This document shows, piece by piece, positions 55,311-64,000 of a stretch of 64,000 nucleotides of DNA. Each line of letters begins with the position of its first letter. The first letter of the stretch is position 1. The notes beneath the pieces were generated by a model, which was not told where the DNA came from, did not search any database, and saw nothing but the letters and a program-made list of their open reading frames with translations. Origin of the DNA: Mastigocoleus testarum BC008. Lineage in GTDB: Bacteria > Cyanobacteriota > Cyanobacteriia > Cyanobacteriales > Nostocaceae. The stretch spans positions 19,028-83,027 of the forward strand of contig NZ_LMTZ01000129.1 of the NCBI RefSeq assembly GCF_001456025.1, in the 5' to 3' direction. Both the position numbers and the translations under genes were made by a program.

Positions 55311-56439
55311 TGCTACTAGCTTCTAGAAACCTTACAAATTTTATCAGATGCCTATCTCAAAAAGATTGGCTTTATTATTACCCCAATTGTCTCATTTACC
55401 CTACCAAGTTTTGCCAGAAAAAAATAATCGGCAAATTACATCTTCTAGTTTTCGATATAAATTTTCCTAAATAACAAAATATTTGCATAAGTTTCATAGT
55501 TTTTTCTCATGAAACATATCGATTCTATGAACTTTATATACTTTTTGTTTTAAGGCAGATCAAAAATTCCCATCATTGCTTATGCATAAGTAAGTGACTT
55601 TGTCAAACTTTAATTAAAAGCTTTTCTAAGACTTAAAATCGATTGTGTACTCATGAAATTAATCTGAATTTTCAAGTCAAACATTGATTCCTACAGTTGT
55701 AGTCTTAAGCTGTAATATCAATTTTTGTACTTAAACTTATTCAGAGAATTATGTTGAGTATAATTTAGATTTTTTTGTATATGAAAATAAACTTTATAGC
55801 AGATTTTTTTAAGGGAACAGATAAATAATTAGAGTTTAACTATATCAAAATAATTTGTGATAGTTATATAGATACTTGACTGTCACGAATAAATATATGC
55901 TGAAAATTTACTTGCCTAATGATTTTCGCTAACTTTATTTTTTCTAAATCACGTAATTATCAATTGTAATTTACAACTTTATAAAATAAATCTAAGAGTA
56001 TAATATAAAACTTTTATTGCTAAGACACTGCAAATGTAGAAATAGCAGTATTGAATGTATAAACAGTAATATTGCGAACTGAGACTATGGGCATAATAAG
56101 TATAAAATATACCTTTAATGCATGAAATTGAACAAAGTATTTCAACAGGATAAATATCTAGATAACTATATTGCTGGCTAGATTATTGAGTCCTCGACTT
56201 CAGTTCAATTTCAGTTAGTAGTAATACATGTATACAATGTTAATTTTATATCCTATCCATATTCATGTTGTATTTATTAAAATAATCTCCAAGCTCAGAA
56301 TCGGTAGCATAAAATTGTTATCCGTACCTCTTCCTTAGTATGTAAACACCTTTTATTATTACTACATCCTGAGTGGGATCAAAAAAGACTGTATATTAGC
56401 ACAGGAAAAACTTGCTTTCTCCAAAAAGAGGAATGAAAA
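55311..56439. other. Long AT-rich intergenic region
   Basis: This 1.1-kb spacer between divergent plsX and the carboxypeptidase gene contains no supported gene, array or hairpin. An 80-codon frame at 55232-55474 overlaps the plsX start and is rejected. GAGG (56428-56431) is the Shine-Dalgarno of the carboxypeptidase. Confidence 0.5.
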
Positions 56440-57789
56440 ATGCTGGAATTACTGGGTTCAGGTCTGTTTTCACTTTGGCTGGAAATGGCTGGAGTAGATG
56501 TCAAGCCAATAGATGCGTTGGATGTTTTGGCTTGGCAAAGTAGTCCTGGCTTAGTTCTTGCCCCCGATCCAAATCCAGCTGGGGTCGATACGGTACAGAA
56601 ATATCTTAAGGAATTAATTGATCGCAAGCTGATTACCAATGACATGACAAACTCCCAAGGGATTTGGATGCAGTCAGGACCGATGTTAATGGCAAATCAT
56701 CAAGGTACAACGCCATTACCTGCTGCGTCATTGACAAAAATAGCAACATCTTTGGCTGCTGTAAGCAAATTGGGATTGGACTATCAGTTTGAAACCTTGG
56801 TTGGAGCTACAGGACCGGTGGAAAATGGGATTCTCAAGGGTGATCTGGTAATTACTGGTGGTGGTGACCCTTTATTTGTTTCAGAGGAAGCAATTACTTT
56901 GGGAAATACCCTTAACCGCATGGGTATTAAACGGGTTGAAGGAAATTTGCTAATTAAAGGTAGTTTTGCGATGAATTTTCAGCGTAACCCGCAGTTAGCA
57001 GGTCAAGTACTCAAGCGTTCACTTCATCATGCAAGTTGGTCTCGTCGCACAGCGATTCAATATTCGATTATGCCTTCTGGGACCCCCAAGCCCGAGGTGG
57101 TAATTGTCGGAAAGGTCAAATTAATAGAAGAGCCGAGTCCCTCACAAACTTTGCTAATTCGCCATCGTTCTTTACCCTTGAAGCGAATTGTTAAAGAAAT
57201 GAATGTTTTCAGTAACAACCATATGGCACAAATGCTAGCGGATTATGTTGGGGGGGCAGAAGTTGTACAATCAGTAGCAGCAAAACTCGCAAGAGTTCCA
57301 CCGGAAGAAATTCAGTTAATCAATGGTTCTGGGCTGGGGGTAGAAAATCGTGTTTCTCCTCGTGCAGCTTCTGCCATGTTAATGGCTCTACATCGAATTG
57401 CCATGACAAAAAACCTGACAATTGCGGATTTATTTCCCACAGCAGGTTTTGATCGAAGGGGAACTATGCACTCCCGTAAGCTTCCTGAAGCTACGGCGAT
57501 GAAAACTGGTACTCTTCGAGATGTTAGTGCTTTAGCAGGGGTAATGCCAACTCGCGATCGCGGTTTGGTTTGGTTTGCAATTATTAACCGGGGTCCTTAT
57601 ATTTCATCGTTTCGACAAAGACAGGATCTATTATTACAAGCTCTGGTCAAACAATTGGAAAAAGCACAACCGGTTCCTTCTGCTGTTACTCCCCATGGTG
57701 GTGCAGATTCCTTACCCGATTTAGGTGCAACTAGTCGCAATGAAATTATTGATAAGTTGGTTGGAAATTCGGGAATGGGTAATGGGTAA
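56440..57789 (+). CDS. D-alanyl-D-alanine carboxypeptidase, PBP4/S13 type
   Basis: The 449-residue penicillin-binding protein trims or cleaves peptidoglycan peptides. The three active-site motifs are present: SLTK with the nucleophile S97 (97-100), SNN at 258-260 and KTG at 355-357. NGSGLGVENRVSPRAASAML is typical of S13. The N-terminus (LLGSGLFSLWLEMAGV) is hydrophobic, but not a classic signal peptide. GAGG lies nine bases before the ATG. The C-terminal SGMGNG comes from GGGTAAT heptads, which also provide the stop codon. Confidence 0.94.
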   Translation: MLELLGSGLFSLWLEMAGVDVKPIDALDVLAWQSSPGLVLAPDPNPAGVDTVQKYLKELIDRKLITNDMTNSQGIWMQSGPMLMANHQGTTPLPAASLTKIATSLAAVSKLGLDYQFETLVGATGPVENGILKGDLVITGGGDPLFVSEEAITLGNTLNRMGIKRVEGNLLIKGSFAMNFQRNPQLAGQVLKRSLHHASWSRRTAIQYSIMPSGTPKPEVVIVGKVKLIEEPSPSQTLLIRHRSLPLKRIVKEMNVFSNNHMAQMLADYVGGAEVVQSVAAKLARVPPEEIQLINGSGLGVENRVSPRAASAMLMALHRIAMTKNLTIADLFPTAGFDRRGTMHSRKLPEATAMKTGTLRDVSALAGVMPTRDRGLVWFAIINRGPYISSFRQRQDLLLQALVKQLEKAQPVPSAVTPHGGADSLPDLGATSRNEIIDKLVGNSGMGNG

Positions 57790-57806
57790 TGGGAATGGGT
57801 AATGAG
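57770..57806. repeat. GGGTAAT heptads at the carboxypeptidase stop
   Basis: Units such as GGGTAAT and GGGAATG cover the last codons and stop of the preceding gene and run into the 68-bp repeat. Confidence 0.75.
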
Positions 57807-57811
57807 TAATC

Positions 57812-57879
57812 GCGTTAGCATTAGCGAAAGCGAAGCGTGACGTTAGTCAGAGGCTTTGCCGACGCCGTAGGCTCTAGCG
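57812..57879 (+). repeat. 68-bp dispersed repeat, copy 2
   Basis: It matches 23335-23402 with three differences, in the same orientation and again after GGTAAT-type heptads. Confidence 0.92.
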
Positions 57880-57930
57880 GTGCGTTAGCAAAGGCGGTGT
57901 ATCCCCAGTCAGTCGCCAATCCCCAAATAA

Positions 57931-59160
57931 TTATGGCTTTGGTTGGGGAATAACCTCTGTTATTACCCGACTGCGTTTAGCACCACCACTAACCAAAATG
58001 TTTTGCTGTTCTAAGTTTCCAGACGCTTTATCACCGGAAAACGTTAAGGGTGGATCGGCTTGGCTATAGATCACATTTCCCTGCGCTTCAACTAATTCTT
58101 TATCGAGATACCAAGTCATGTTTTGGGACTTAATTGACTGATTGCGCTGTCCCACACCATTAACATTACCTGTTAAATAAACTATATTTTTCGGCAATTC
58201 CAACTTACCTCGATCAGCAGTTACTGTCATATTTTCTTTTTTATGAACTACTGTAACTGGAGCTTTGGTATCAACGATTTCTGAGTTTAAGTTCCAGTTC
58301 ATGTAGTCACTTGCGACTTGGATAGGTGGTTCGAGTAATTCTAGCTGACCATTTTTAGTGACTGAAACCACTTTAGTTTTTAAGTTGACTTCAGCAGAAT
58401 TTCCCCTACCACGGTCAGTAATACGATTATTTTTGTAGCGATCAATTTGAATCGGACGTTTACCGAGTAATTTTTCTTCGTTAATTTTCCAAGTTAATTC
58501 TTCGGTTCGCAATTGCAATTTTGGCTCATTTGAGTTAGCTACTACCCCACCAAATAATTCCATACGTTGCTCGCGGGTTTTAACTCTGGCTTCTTTGGCT
58601 ACTACTCGTACTTGTTTGTGGATACCATTGAGCTGTTTGCGAACAATCAATAAATCTTCTTGAGGACGCCACTCAAGTTCGTTACCTTTTAATATTGCTC
58701 CGGTTTTGGGATCTGTAGCAACAATATTTCCTTCAAGAAATAACTGTTTTCCATCCTGCTTAATGTTAGCTTTTTGGGCTTTAACTTGGTAAACAACCTT
58801 GCCATCTTGGTATAATTCACCATATGGTTTTTCTACCTCAGCAATTTGTTTTTCTCTGGCATATCTTGCTTGCTTTGCCTCGACCTTCCAAATTGGTTTA
58901 CCTGTATCATCAGCTTGTTCCAAGGTGACATCAAAGAAAGTTAATTTACTTTCTTCTTCCCCTGGGGTTGATGACTCAGTTGTCTCAGTCTCATTTTCTG
59001 GTTTGGTTTGACCGCTACAAGCAACTAATCCTATTAAAAGCAAAAAACTCAAAGATAATTTGAATAAATCTTCGATCTTAAACAACTTGGTAGGGGAAAA
59101 TGAAATAAATTTGTTTATTCCCCAGATAGTTTTTTTTCTATTTTGTTGATAACACTTCAT
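57931..59160 (-). CDS. lptC: LPS-export periplasmic protein LptC
   Basis: The 409-residue protein has an N-terminal hydrophobic segment with a lipobox-like end (LLLIGLVACSG, Cys about 49). A long exported beta-rich domain follows, with LptC/OstA-like repeats (ESKLTFFDVTLEQADDTGKP, WKVEAKQARYAREKQIAEVE, TGNVNGVGQRNQSIKSQNMT). LptC links the inner-membrane LptBFG pump to the periplasmic bridge. Cyanobacterial LptC is about twice the length of the E. coli protein, as here. Its ATG overlaps the stop of the upstream NYN gene by four bases (ATGA), so translation is probably coupled. Confidence 0.92.
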   Translation of the reverse strand: MKCYQQNRKKTIWGINKFISFSPTKLFKIEDLFKLSLSFLLLIGLVACSGQTKPENETETTESSTPGEEESKLTFFDVTLEQADDTGKPIWKVEAKQARYAREKQIAEVEKPYGELYQDGKVVYQVKAQKANIKQDGKQLFLEGNIVATDPKTGAILKGNELEWRPQEDLLIVRKQLNGIHKQVRVVAKEARVKTREQRMELFGGVVANSNEPKLQLRTEELTWKINEEKLLGKRPIQIDRYKNNRITDRGRGNSAEVNLKTKVVSVTKNGQLELLEPPIQVASDYMNWNLNSEIVDTKAPVTVVHKKENMTVTADRGKLELPKNIVYLTGNVNGVGQRNQSIKSQNMTWYLDKELVEAQGNVIYSQADPPLTFSGDKASGNLEQQNILVSGGAKRSRVITEVIPQPKP

Positions 59161-59798
59161 TCTGGGATTTCCAAGTGTTCGTCACTTACAGTTGGAGCTT
59201 CATCTAAAAAACCCATTTCTGATAATTGACGATAAGGATAAGTTTGACGGGGTGTTTTTTGAATATCTTCTTTAATTGCTTCCAGGTCAATATAGCGGTC
59301 GCTAACATTAATCAAGCTATCACTAGTCATAGACCTTAGACTTGCTACTTCTACCCGGACACCTCTGTAACTTACAGAGTTAACGGCATATGCCAAATCT
59401 CCATCACCACTGACTAATACTGCGGTATCGTAAGAATCTACTAGTGCCATCATATCAACTGCAATTTCTACGTCTAAATTAGCTTTTTTCGAGCCATCTG
59501 GTAATTGGACTAAATCTTTGGCTATAACCCGATAACCATTCCGACGCATCCACAATAAAAAACCTTGTTGTTTCTCATTAGTTCGGTCAACTCCAGTATA
59601 AAAAAAAGCGCGTAGTAATCTAGAGCCACCAGTTAACCTGCACAATAATTTAGTGTAATCAATCTCGATTCCTAATTGGAGAGCTGCATAAAATAAATTG
59701 GAACCATCAATAAAAATTGCAACCCGACCGCGATTTTCTAACACCTGTTCCGGCGTGAATATTGAGTCGTGTTCCAGGTTATTCAACATCATTTTCAT
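59157..59798 (-). CDS. NYN-domain protein, LabA/DUF88-like
   Basis: The 213-residue protein has a PIN-like NYN nuclease fold. The first acidic site is AIFIDGSNLFYAAL, the second is KANLDVEIAVDMMALVDSYD, and the third is AVLVSGDGDLAYAVNSVSYR. These acidic residues would bind metal for RNA cleavage. It is similar to LabA-type proteins, which affect clock output in Synechococcus, but the specific role is unknown. The start is ATG 59798 or the ATG two codons later, with GAGG upstream. It is overlapped by lptC, whose start codon shares four bases with its stop. Confidence 0.92.
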   Translation of the reverse strand: MKMMLNNLEHDSIFTPEQVLENRGRVAIFIDGSNLFYAALQLGIEIDYTKLLCRLTGGSRLLRAFFYTGVDRTNEKQQGFLLWMRRNGYRVIAKDLVQLPDGSKKANLDVEIAVDMMALVDSYDTAVLVSGDGDLAYAVNSVSYRGVRVEVASLRSMTSDSLINVSDRYIDLEAIKEDIQKTPRQTYPYRQLSEMGFLDEAPTVSDEHLEIPE

Positions 59799-59894
59799 AC
59801 CTCATTTTTATTTATGTAGTATTAGATACTTTTTATCTAGATTTCAGACTTAAGTAAGAGCGCTTTATGATAATCTTTCAGGGCTAATTAACTC

Positions 59895-59978
59895 AGCCCC
59901 GACAAATTAAACTCGATAAATTAGAATCGATAAATTGAACTGGATAGATTGGACTCGGTAAAATAGACCCGATAATTT
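59895..59978. repeat. Six 14-bp tandem repeats (ARACTCGATAAATT-like)
   Basis: Six degenerate 14-base units (a doubled heptad length) fill most of the spacer between metG and the NYN gene. Units 59909-59922 and 59923-59936 are the closest. Confidence 0.8.
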
Positions 59979-60001
59979 AGAGATGAGTAATAAATTAAAA
60001 A

Positions 60002-61603
60002 TTAATCGTTTTTAGGTAGTTCTATTCTTTTAAAGACCGGCTGGGGTTTATCCAACTTTTGCTCGCTGCTTAATACACCCCACTGTGCGTGAACAGCAAA
60101 AGGTGCAGCAATTGCTGTTTGGGTTTGGTCGTTAAAGTTTACCTCAAAACCTAATTGCTGGTAAATTTTATTACTAGTGTCTGGGATAATTGGAGACAAA
60201 AGGTATGCTGACAGTCTTACTGACTCCAAAACCGCGTACAAGATTTTTTCTACAGCATCCTGTTGTCCTTGTTTATATAATGACCAAGGTGCCTGCTCAT
60301 CAATAAATTTATTGCAAGCTCTTACTAGAGCCAACACAGCTTCACAACCTCGATCAAATGCCAGATCTTGGTAAGCAACTTTGACTTGAGAACCCAAATC
60401 TAAGCCAATGGCTTTTAAAAGATTTTCCACAGGGATATCTTCTGCAGTAACTGCTGGTAAATTACCTCCACAATACTTTTTCACCATGTTGGAGGTGCGG
60501 TTGAGTAGATTTCCTAAATCATTGGCCAAATCTGCATTTAATACGTTAATGAATCTAACTTCATTAAAATCGCCATCCTTACCAAATTCAATTTCCTTAA
60601 GAAAGTAATAACGAATGGCATCACTACCGTAACGTTCGACCAATGCTATGGGGTCGACCGTGTTACCAAGACTTTTTCCCATTTTTTGACCATCTTTAGT
60701 CAAATAACCATGGGCAAATACTTTTTGTGGCAAGGTTAAACCGGCAGACATTAGCATTGCCGGCCAATACACAGCATGAAAGCGCAGAATATCTTTACCG
60801 ATTAAGTGCAAGCTTATTGGCCACCATTTTTGCAAAGCTTTTTCTAATCCTGCTTCCTCCTTTGCGTCTAACAATGCTGTGGCATATCCCAGCAAAGCAT
60901 CAAACCAGACATAAAGGGTATGTTTGGGATCGACTGGTACTCCAAATCCCCAATCCATATTCACGCGAGAAATTGAAAAATCTTGTAACCCTTGCTTAAC
61001 AAAACTTATAACTTCATTACGACGACTTTCTGGCTGGATAAAATCAGGGTGATGCTGGTATAAGTGTTCGAGTTTTTCTTGATATTTAGATAACTTAAAA
61101 AAGTAGTTCTGTTCGTCTCGCCATTCAACTTCTTTATTAGTATGAATGGGACAACGTTTTTCCTCTAATAAATCTCTTTCTTCTTTAAATTCTTCACAGG
61201 ATACGCAATACCAACCCTTTTGCTCACCTAAATAAATATCCCCATTATCCCAAACACGTTTAAAAAAATCTTTAACTATTACCTCATGCCGCGAGTCAGT
61301 AGTACGAATAAAGCGGTCATATTGAATATTTAGTAATTCCCATAAAGAGGAAAACTCAGCGGAAACTCGATCGCAAAAAATCTGTGGCTCTAAGTTTTTT
61401 GTTTGGGCGGTACGTTGAATTTTTTGCCCATGTTCGTCCGTTCCCGTCACTAATAAAACTTGGTTACCCAATAATCTCTGAAATCTTGCGATCGCATCTG
61501 CTGCCATTGTTGTGTAGGCACTGCCGATGTGGGGTAAACCATTTACATAATATAAAGGTGTTGTGAGAGCAAATATTTTTTCTGTTTTTTCCACTAGATT
61601 CAT
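60002..61603 (-). CDS. metG: Methionyl-tRNA synthetase
   Basis: The 533-residue class I aminoacyl-tRNA synthetase charges tRNA-Met. The HIGH-like motif is HIGS (25-28) and the KMSKS loop is KMGKS (307-311). WYCVSCEEFK and CPIH form the zinc-type knuckle of the connective domain. VDPKHTLYVWFDALLGYATAL and the anticodon-binding helices (CNKFIDEQAPWSLYKQ) follow. The C-terminal tRNA-binding EMAP-like extension of some bacteria is absent, which is common for this length. It is separated from the NYN-lptC pair by a 14-bp array. Confidence 0.98.
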   Translation of the reverse strand: MNLVEKTEKIFALTTPLYYVNGLPHIGSAYTTMAADAIARFQRLLGNQVLLVTGTDEHGQKIQRTAQTKNLEPQIFCDRVSAEFSSLWELLNIQYDRFIRTTDSRHEVIVKDFFKRVWDNGDIYLGEQKGWYCVSCEEFKEERDLLEEKRCPIHTNKEVEWRDEQNYFFKLSKYQEKLEHLYQHHPDFIQPESRRNEVISFVKQGLQDFSISRVNMDWGFGVPVDPKHTLYVWFDALLGYATALLDAKEEAGLEKALQKWWPISLHLIGKDILRFHAVYWPAMLMSAGLTLPQKVFAHGYLTKDGQKMGKSLGNTVDPIALVERYGSDAIRYYFLKEIEFGKDGDFNEVRFINVLNADLANDLGNLLNRTSNMVKKYCGGNLPAVTAEDIPVENLLKAIGLDLGSQVKVAYQDLAFDRGCEAVLALVRACNKFIDEQAPWSLYKQGQQDAVEKILYAVLESVRLSAYLLSPIIPDTSNKIYQQLGFEVNFNDQTQTAIAAPFAVHAQWGVLSSEQKLDKPQPVFKRIELPKND

Positions 61604-62757
61604 GCGAAATAAAAAAACAACTTATTAAAACCCTTTTCTATCTATAGTTACGCAGATAAAACCACGCCATTATATAATAATGCTATTGCATTTTCAACCA
61701 ACTCCTTAATACTAGCAAATTTATCAAGTCTATTCTTTTTGTAATAAGTATAAAATCAGTTAATCTATGCAAAAAAAGGAGAAATAATCGGTAATGATAT
61801 AACTCTGAAAGCCAACAGCAGGAGCGATTGTTATTGGGGATACAAATTATTCTTATATCAGTAAATTTTCCCTCCGCAGCAGATAAGATACTTCTACCTT
61901 AAGAGAGTCCTTCATAAATTAAAGAAATGTAAAACTTAAATAAAAGATAGATTGATAAATTTGATTAATATCTAAATAATTGCAAATACATGAGTTTAAA
62001 TAGTCTTCTAGATATTTATCGATTATTGGTAGGTGTGTTTTCCAACAAAATTATCCCTACCTTTAAGCATCTCATTCTTTAAGAGTCCAGATTTTCAGTA
62101 TCGATAACTACTAGGCAGATCTGCAGGAACCAAGTTTTATGTCGCTCCTAGGGGGACTCGTCGTGTTTTTCATTGGGATATAGAGTAAATACTCACTATC
62201 GTGAGAAATAATTACTGCAAAACTTGGCTCTCTCTGGCTGCGAGTCAATTATCGATCTTCTTTTAAATCTCGCGAAAGTTTAGAAATACTGTCAAAGGGA
62301 AGAAAGAAGTAGGGTAGTTTCGGAGGGAATCTGACTCGTGATGGTGTTTACCCAGCCTAACAGAGTAGAAAAATTTTAGTAAGAATTGTCCGTTTAGTAT
62401 TGTTTCACGTCTGGATATTTTGCAAACTTAGCAGTTACAGTGACATTTTTAGCCAAAAATAATACTTATTTAGTTTCTTGAAATACGAGAGATTCTTGAG
62501 TCAATAGGGTATTTGTTTGGGTAAGTAGGAGGTATTTTTGAAATTTTTTTATGTATTATTATATTGATTGGAATTCCATGCTGCATTACCCATTCAATAT
62601 CGAAGAGAATCAAATAAAGTAAGCAAAGTTTATCCTTTTATCAATCATTAGTTATCAGGAATAATATAAGAATAAATTATTGGGATAAAGACATCATAAA
62701 AATATATTTTTTTATAGTTTTTTGTCTAACTAAATTTATTTCAAAAATGTTTACTAC
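61604..62757. other. Long intergenic region between divergent genes
   Basis: These 1.15 kb contain no accepted gene. The stretch 62100-62380 is less AT-rich and contains several short inverted words (for example GAGTAAATACTC near 62186-62197). It could be a transcribed non-coding segment, but no RNA family was recognised. Confidence 0.45.
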
Positions 62758-63600
62758 ATGACTAAGCAGTGTTTTAAGAGCAATCATTTAATAGGTGTTA
62801 AACATTTAATAATGGCTGTACCAGAAAAAGGATTTAAACCCTACTTTATCACTCCAAAACCAATAAAAAAAGAATATCCCCTGTTTATTTACTTGCCAGG
62901 GATGGATGGTACTGGAAAACTATTGCGCACGCAAATCGCTGGTTTAGAAAATAGTTTTGATATTCGTTGTCTGGCAATTCCGCCTACTGACCAAAGTGAT
63001 TGGGGGAAATTAACTAGTGACTTAGTAGATTTAGTGAAAGCTGAACTGCAACTTCAACCTCGAATATCTGTGTATTTATGTGGTGAATCCTTTGGGGGTT
63101 GTTTAGCAATGAAAATATTAGCGGAAGCCCCTCACTTATTTAACCGAATTATTTTAGTTAATCCGGCTTCGAGTTTTCATCGTTTACCTTGGTTGAATTG
63201 GTCATCCCAAATCTTAGACTTGGTTCCGTCTGCTGTATATACCTTTGGTGCTGTTGGATTTTTGCCCTTTTTAGTAAGTTTGACAAGAATTGCAGCTGCA
63301 GATCGTCAAGATATTCTCAAGATTATTCGCTCTGTACCTTCTCAAACTGTTAACTGGCGTGTATCTTTACTGAGAAATTTTTCTGTTGACATGGAAAAGT
63401 TGAGTCAAATACAGCAGCAGATTTTGTTGATTGGGAGTGCTAGCGATCGCTTACTACCATCAGTTACTGAGGTTGAGTTTCTCGCAGATGTTTTTCCCAA
63501 CAGCCAAGTTTTTATCTTACCGGATAGCGGACATGCTTGTTTGTTGGAAAAAGATACTGATCTCTACGAAATTATGAAAGCTTATGACGAGAATTTGTAA
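62758..63600 (+). CDS. Alpha/beta hydrolase
   Basis: The 280-residue protein has an alpha/beta hydrolase core. YLPGMDGTGKLL (45-56) forms the oxyanion region. The nucleophile elbow is CGESFGGCLA with S111. The acid is probably D230 in IGSASDRLLPS, and the His is H259 in PDSGHACLLE. The sequence resembles the hydrolase half of phytyl ester synthase-type proteins, but no acyltransferase domain follows. It could be an esterase or lipase; the substrate is unknown. The ATG at 62758 or a later one (62812, MAVPEKGFKPYF) may be the start. An STRR array follows downstream. Confidence 0.9.
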   Translation: MTKQCFKSNHLIGVKHLIMAVPEKGFKPYFITPKPIKKEYPLFIYLPGMDGTGKLLRTQIAGLENSFDIRCLAIPPTDQSDWGKLTSDLVDLVKAELQLQPRISVYLCGESFGGCLAMKILAEAPHLFNRIILVNPASSFHRLPWLNWSSQILDLVPSAVYTFGAVGFLPFLVSLTRIAAADRQDILKIIRSVPSQTVNWRVSLLRNFSVDMEKLSQIQQQILLIGSASDRLLPSVTEVEFLADVFPNSQVFILPDSGHACLLEKDTDLYEIMKAYDENL

Positions 63601-64000
63601 AGGTATTTAGGAGGATTTGAGAGTCAGAAGTCAGAACAACCGCGCTACGGCGTTAACGTAAGTGGGGCGTAAGCATAGCAGGAGTCAGAAGTCAGGAGTC
63701 AGAAGTCAGGAGTTAGAAATCAGAAGTCAGGAGTCAGAAGTCAGAAGTCAGGAGTCAGAAGTCAGGAGTCAAAAGTCAGAGGCAATGATTCACCTATGAT
63801 TATACTAAGGAGCGTGGATTAAATCAGGTACAAAAGTAGGCTACTATTAGCATCGCGTAACGCACCATTCCAAATTTAATTATTACAGATTATTAAATTT
63901 TTATTCTTAAGAAGCTAATACTAACGGTTTAGAACATCAGCAAGGTTTATTCCTCCGCTTATACAAAATGAGGACAGAAGTATAAGCGAAGTAGTTAATT
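63601..64000. other. Repeat-rich right end of window
   Basis: No gene is seen. The STRR array at 63680-63777 dominates, with a small heptad run at 63620-63638 before it. GCGTAACGCACCAT (about 63856-63869) echoes the inside of the MITE-like element at 8019-8161. Confidence 0.6.
63680..63777. repeat. STRR array AGGAGTC/AGAAGTC, 14 units
   Basis: Fourteen 7-base units mix AGGAGTC and AGAAGTC with variants AGGAGTT, AGAAATC and AAAAGTC. It is the longest heptad array in the window. Confidence 0.94.

Noticed and set aside
62100..62380. Possible structured non-coding RNA
   Set aside because: Short inverted words exist, but no known RNA family or terminator could be recognised.

Overview
The window is chromosomal DNA of a filamentous, probably heterocyst-forming cyanobacterium (Nostocales; the Calothrix/Rivularia side is possible but not proven). 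Evidence: a thylakoid-type gene set (ferredoxin-dependent 8-vinyl reductase BciB, three acyl-lipid desaturases, the sufR/sufBCDS locus, a GH100 neutral invertase), low G+C, frequent HIP1 octamers (GCGATCGC), and many intergenic heptanucleotide tandem repeats (STRRs), which are known from heterocystous cyanobacteria. No phage, IS transposase, CRISPR array, rRNA or tRNA was recognised.

Layout. 1-10 kb: a kynurenine-monooxygenase-like FAD hydroxylase running off the left edge, a pentapeptide-repeat protein, an FtsH protease, an AI-2E-family permease, small conserved proteins and trpB. 10-16 kb: an orphan PAS/histidine kinase, a DrrA-type ABC ATPase without a visible permease, a secreted TPR protein and a YbjQ-family protein. 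16-23 kb: sufR diverging from sufB-sufC-sufD-sufS, with two CAAC-N6-GTTG operators between them; an A-type Fe-S carrier lies at 35.3 kb. 23-36 kb: a CPBP membrane protease, a TM2 protein, a copper P-type ATPase, an FHA protein, a TIGR01777 SDR protein and small conserved proteins, separated by AT-rich, repeat-laden spacers. 36-48 kb: a conserved cyanobacterial acidic protein, a DUF2288 protein, a PlsC-like acyltransferase, a Zn-ribbon membrane protein next to a divergent ProA paralogue, the desC-desA-desB cluster, a methionine gamma-lyase-family PLP enzyme and bciB. 50-64 kb: neutral invertase, plsX-fabH-fabD, a PBP4-type carboxypeptidase, a LabA-like NYN gene overlapping lptC, metG, and an alpha/beta hydrolase.

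How the genes work together: plsX/fabH/fabD and plsC supply and load acyl chains, and desC/desA/desB desaturate them at delta-9, delta-12 and omega-3, enough for alpha-linolenoyl lipids. SufR/SufBCDS and the A-type carrier serve Fe-S assembly, which BciB needs. LptC and the carboxypeptidase serve the envelope.

The content is mostly ordinary core and lineage-conserved chromosome. I did not find a convincing new multi-gene system. The points most worth checking are the divergent ProA paralogue that appears to lack the catalytic Cys, a GC-rich in-frame insertion in an ABC ATPase next to a 15-bp tandem array, the varied heptanucleotide arrays that set gene starts and ends, a dispersed palindrome with compensatory changes, and a small membrane-protein gene bracketed by identical 34-bp GC-rich repeats.
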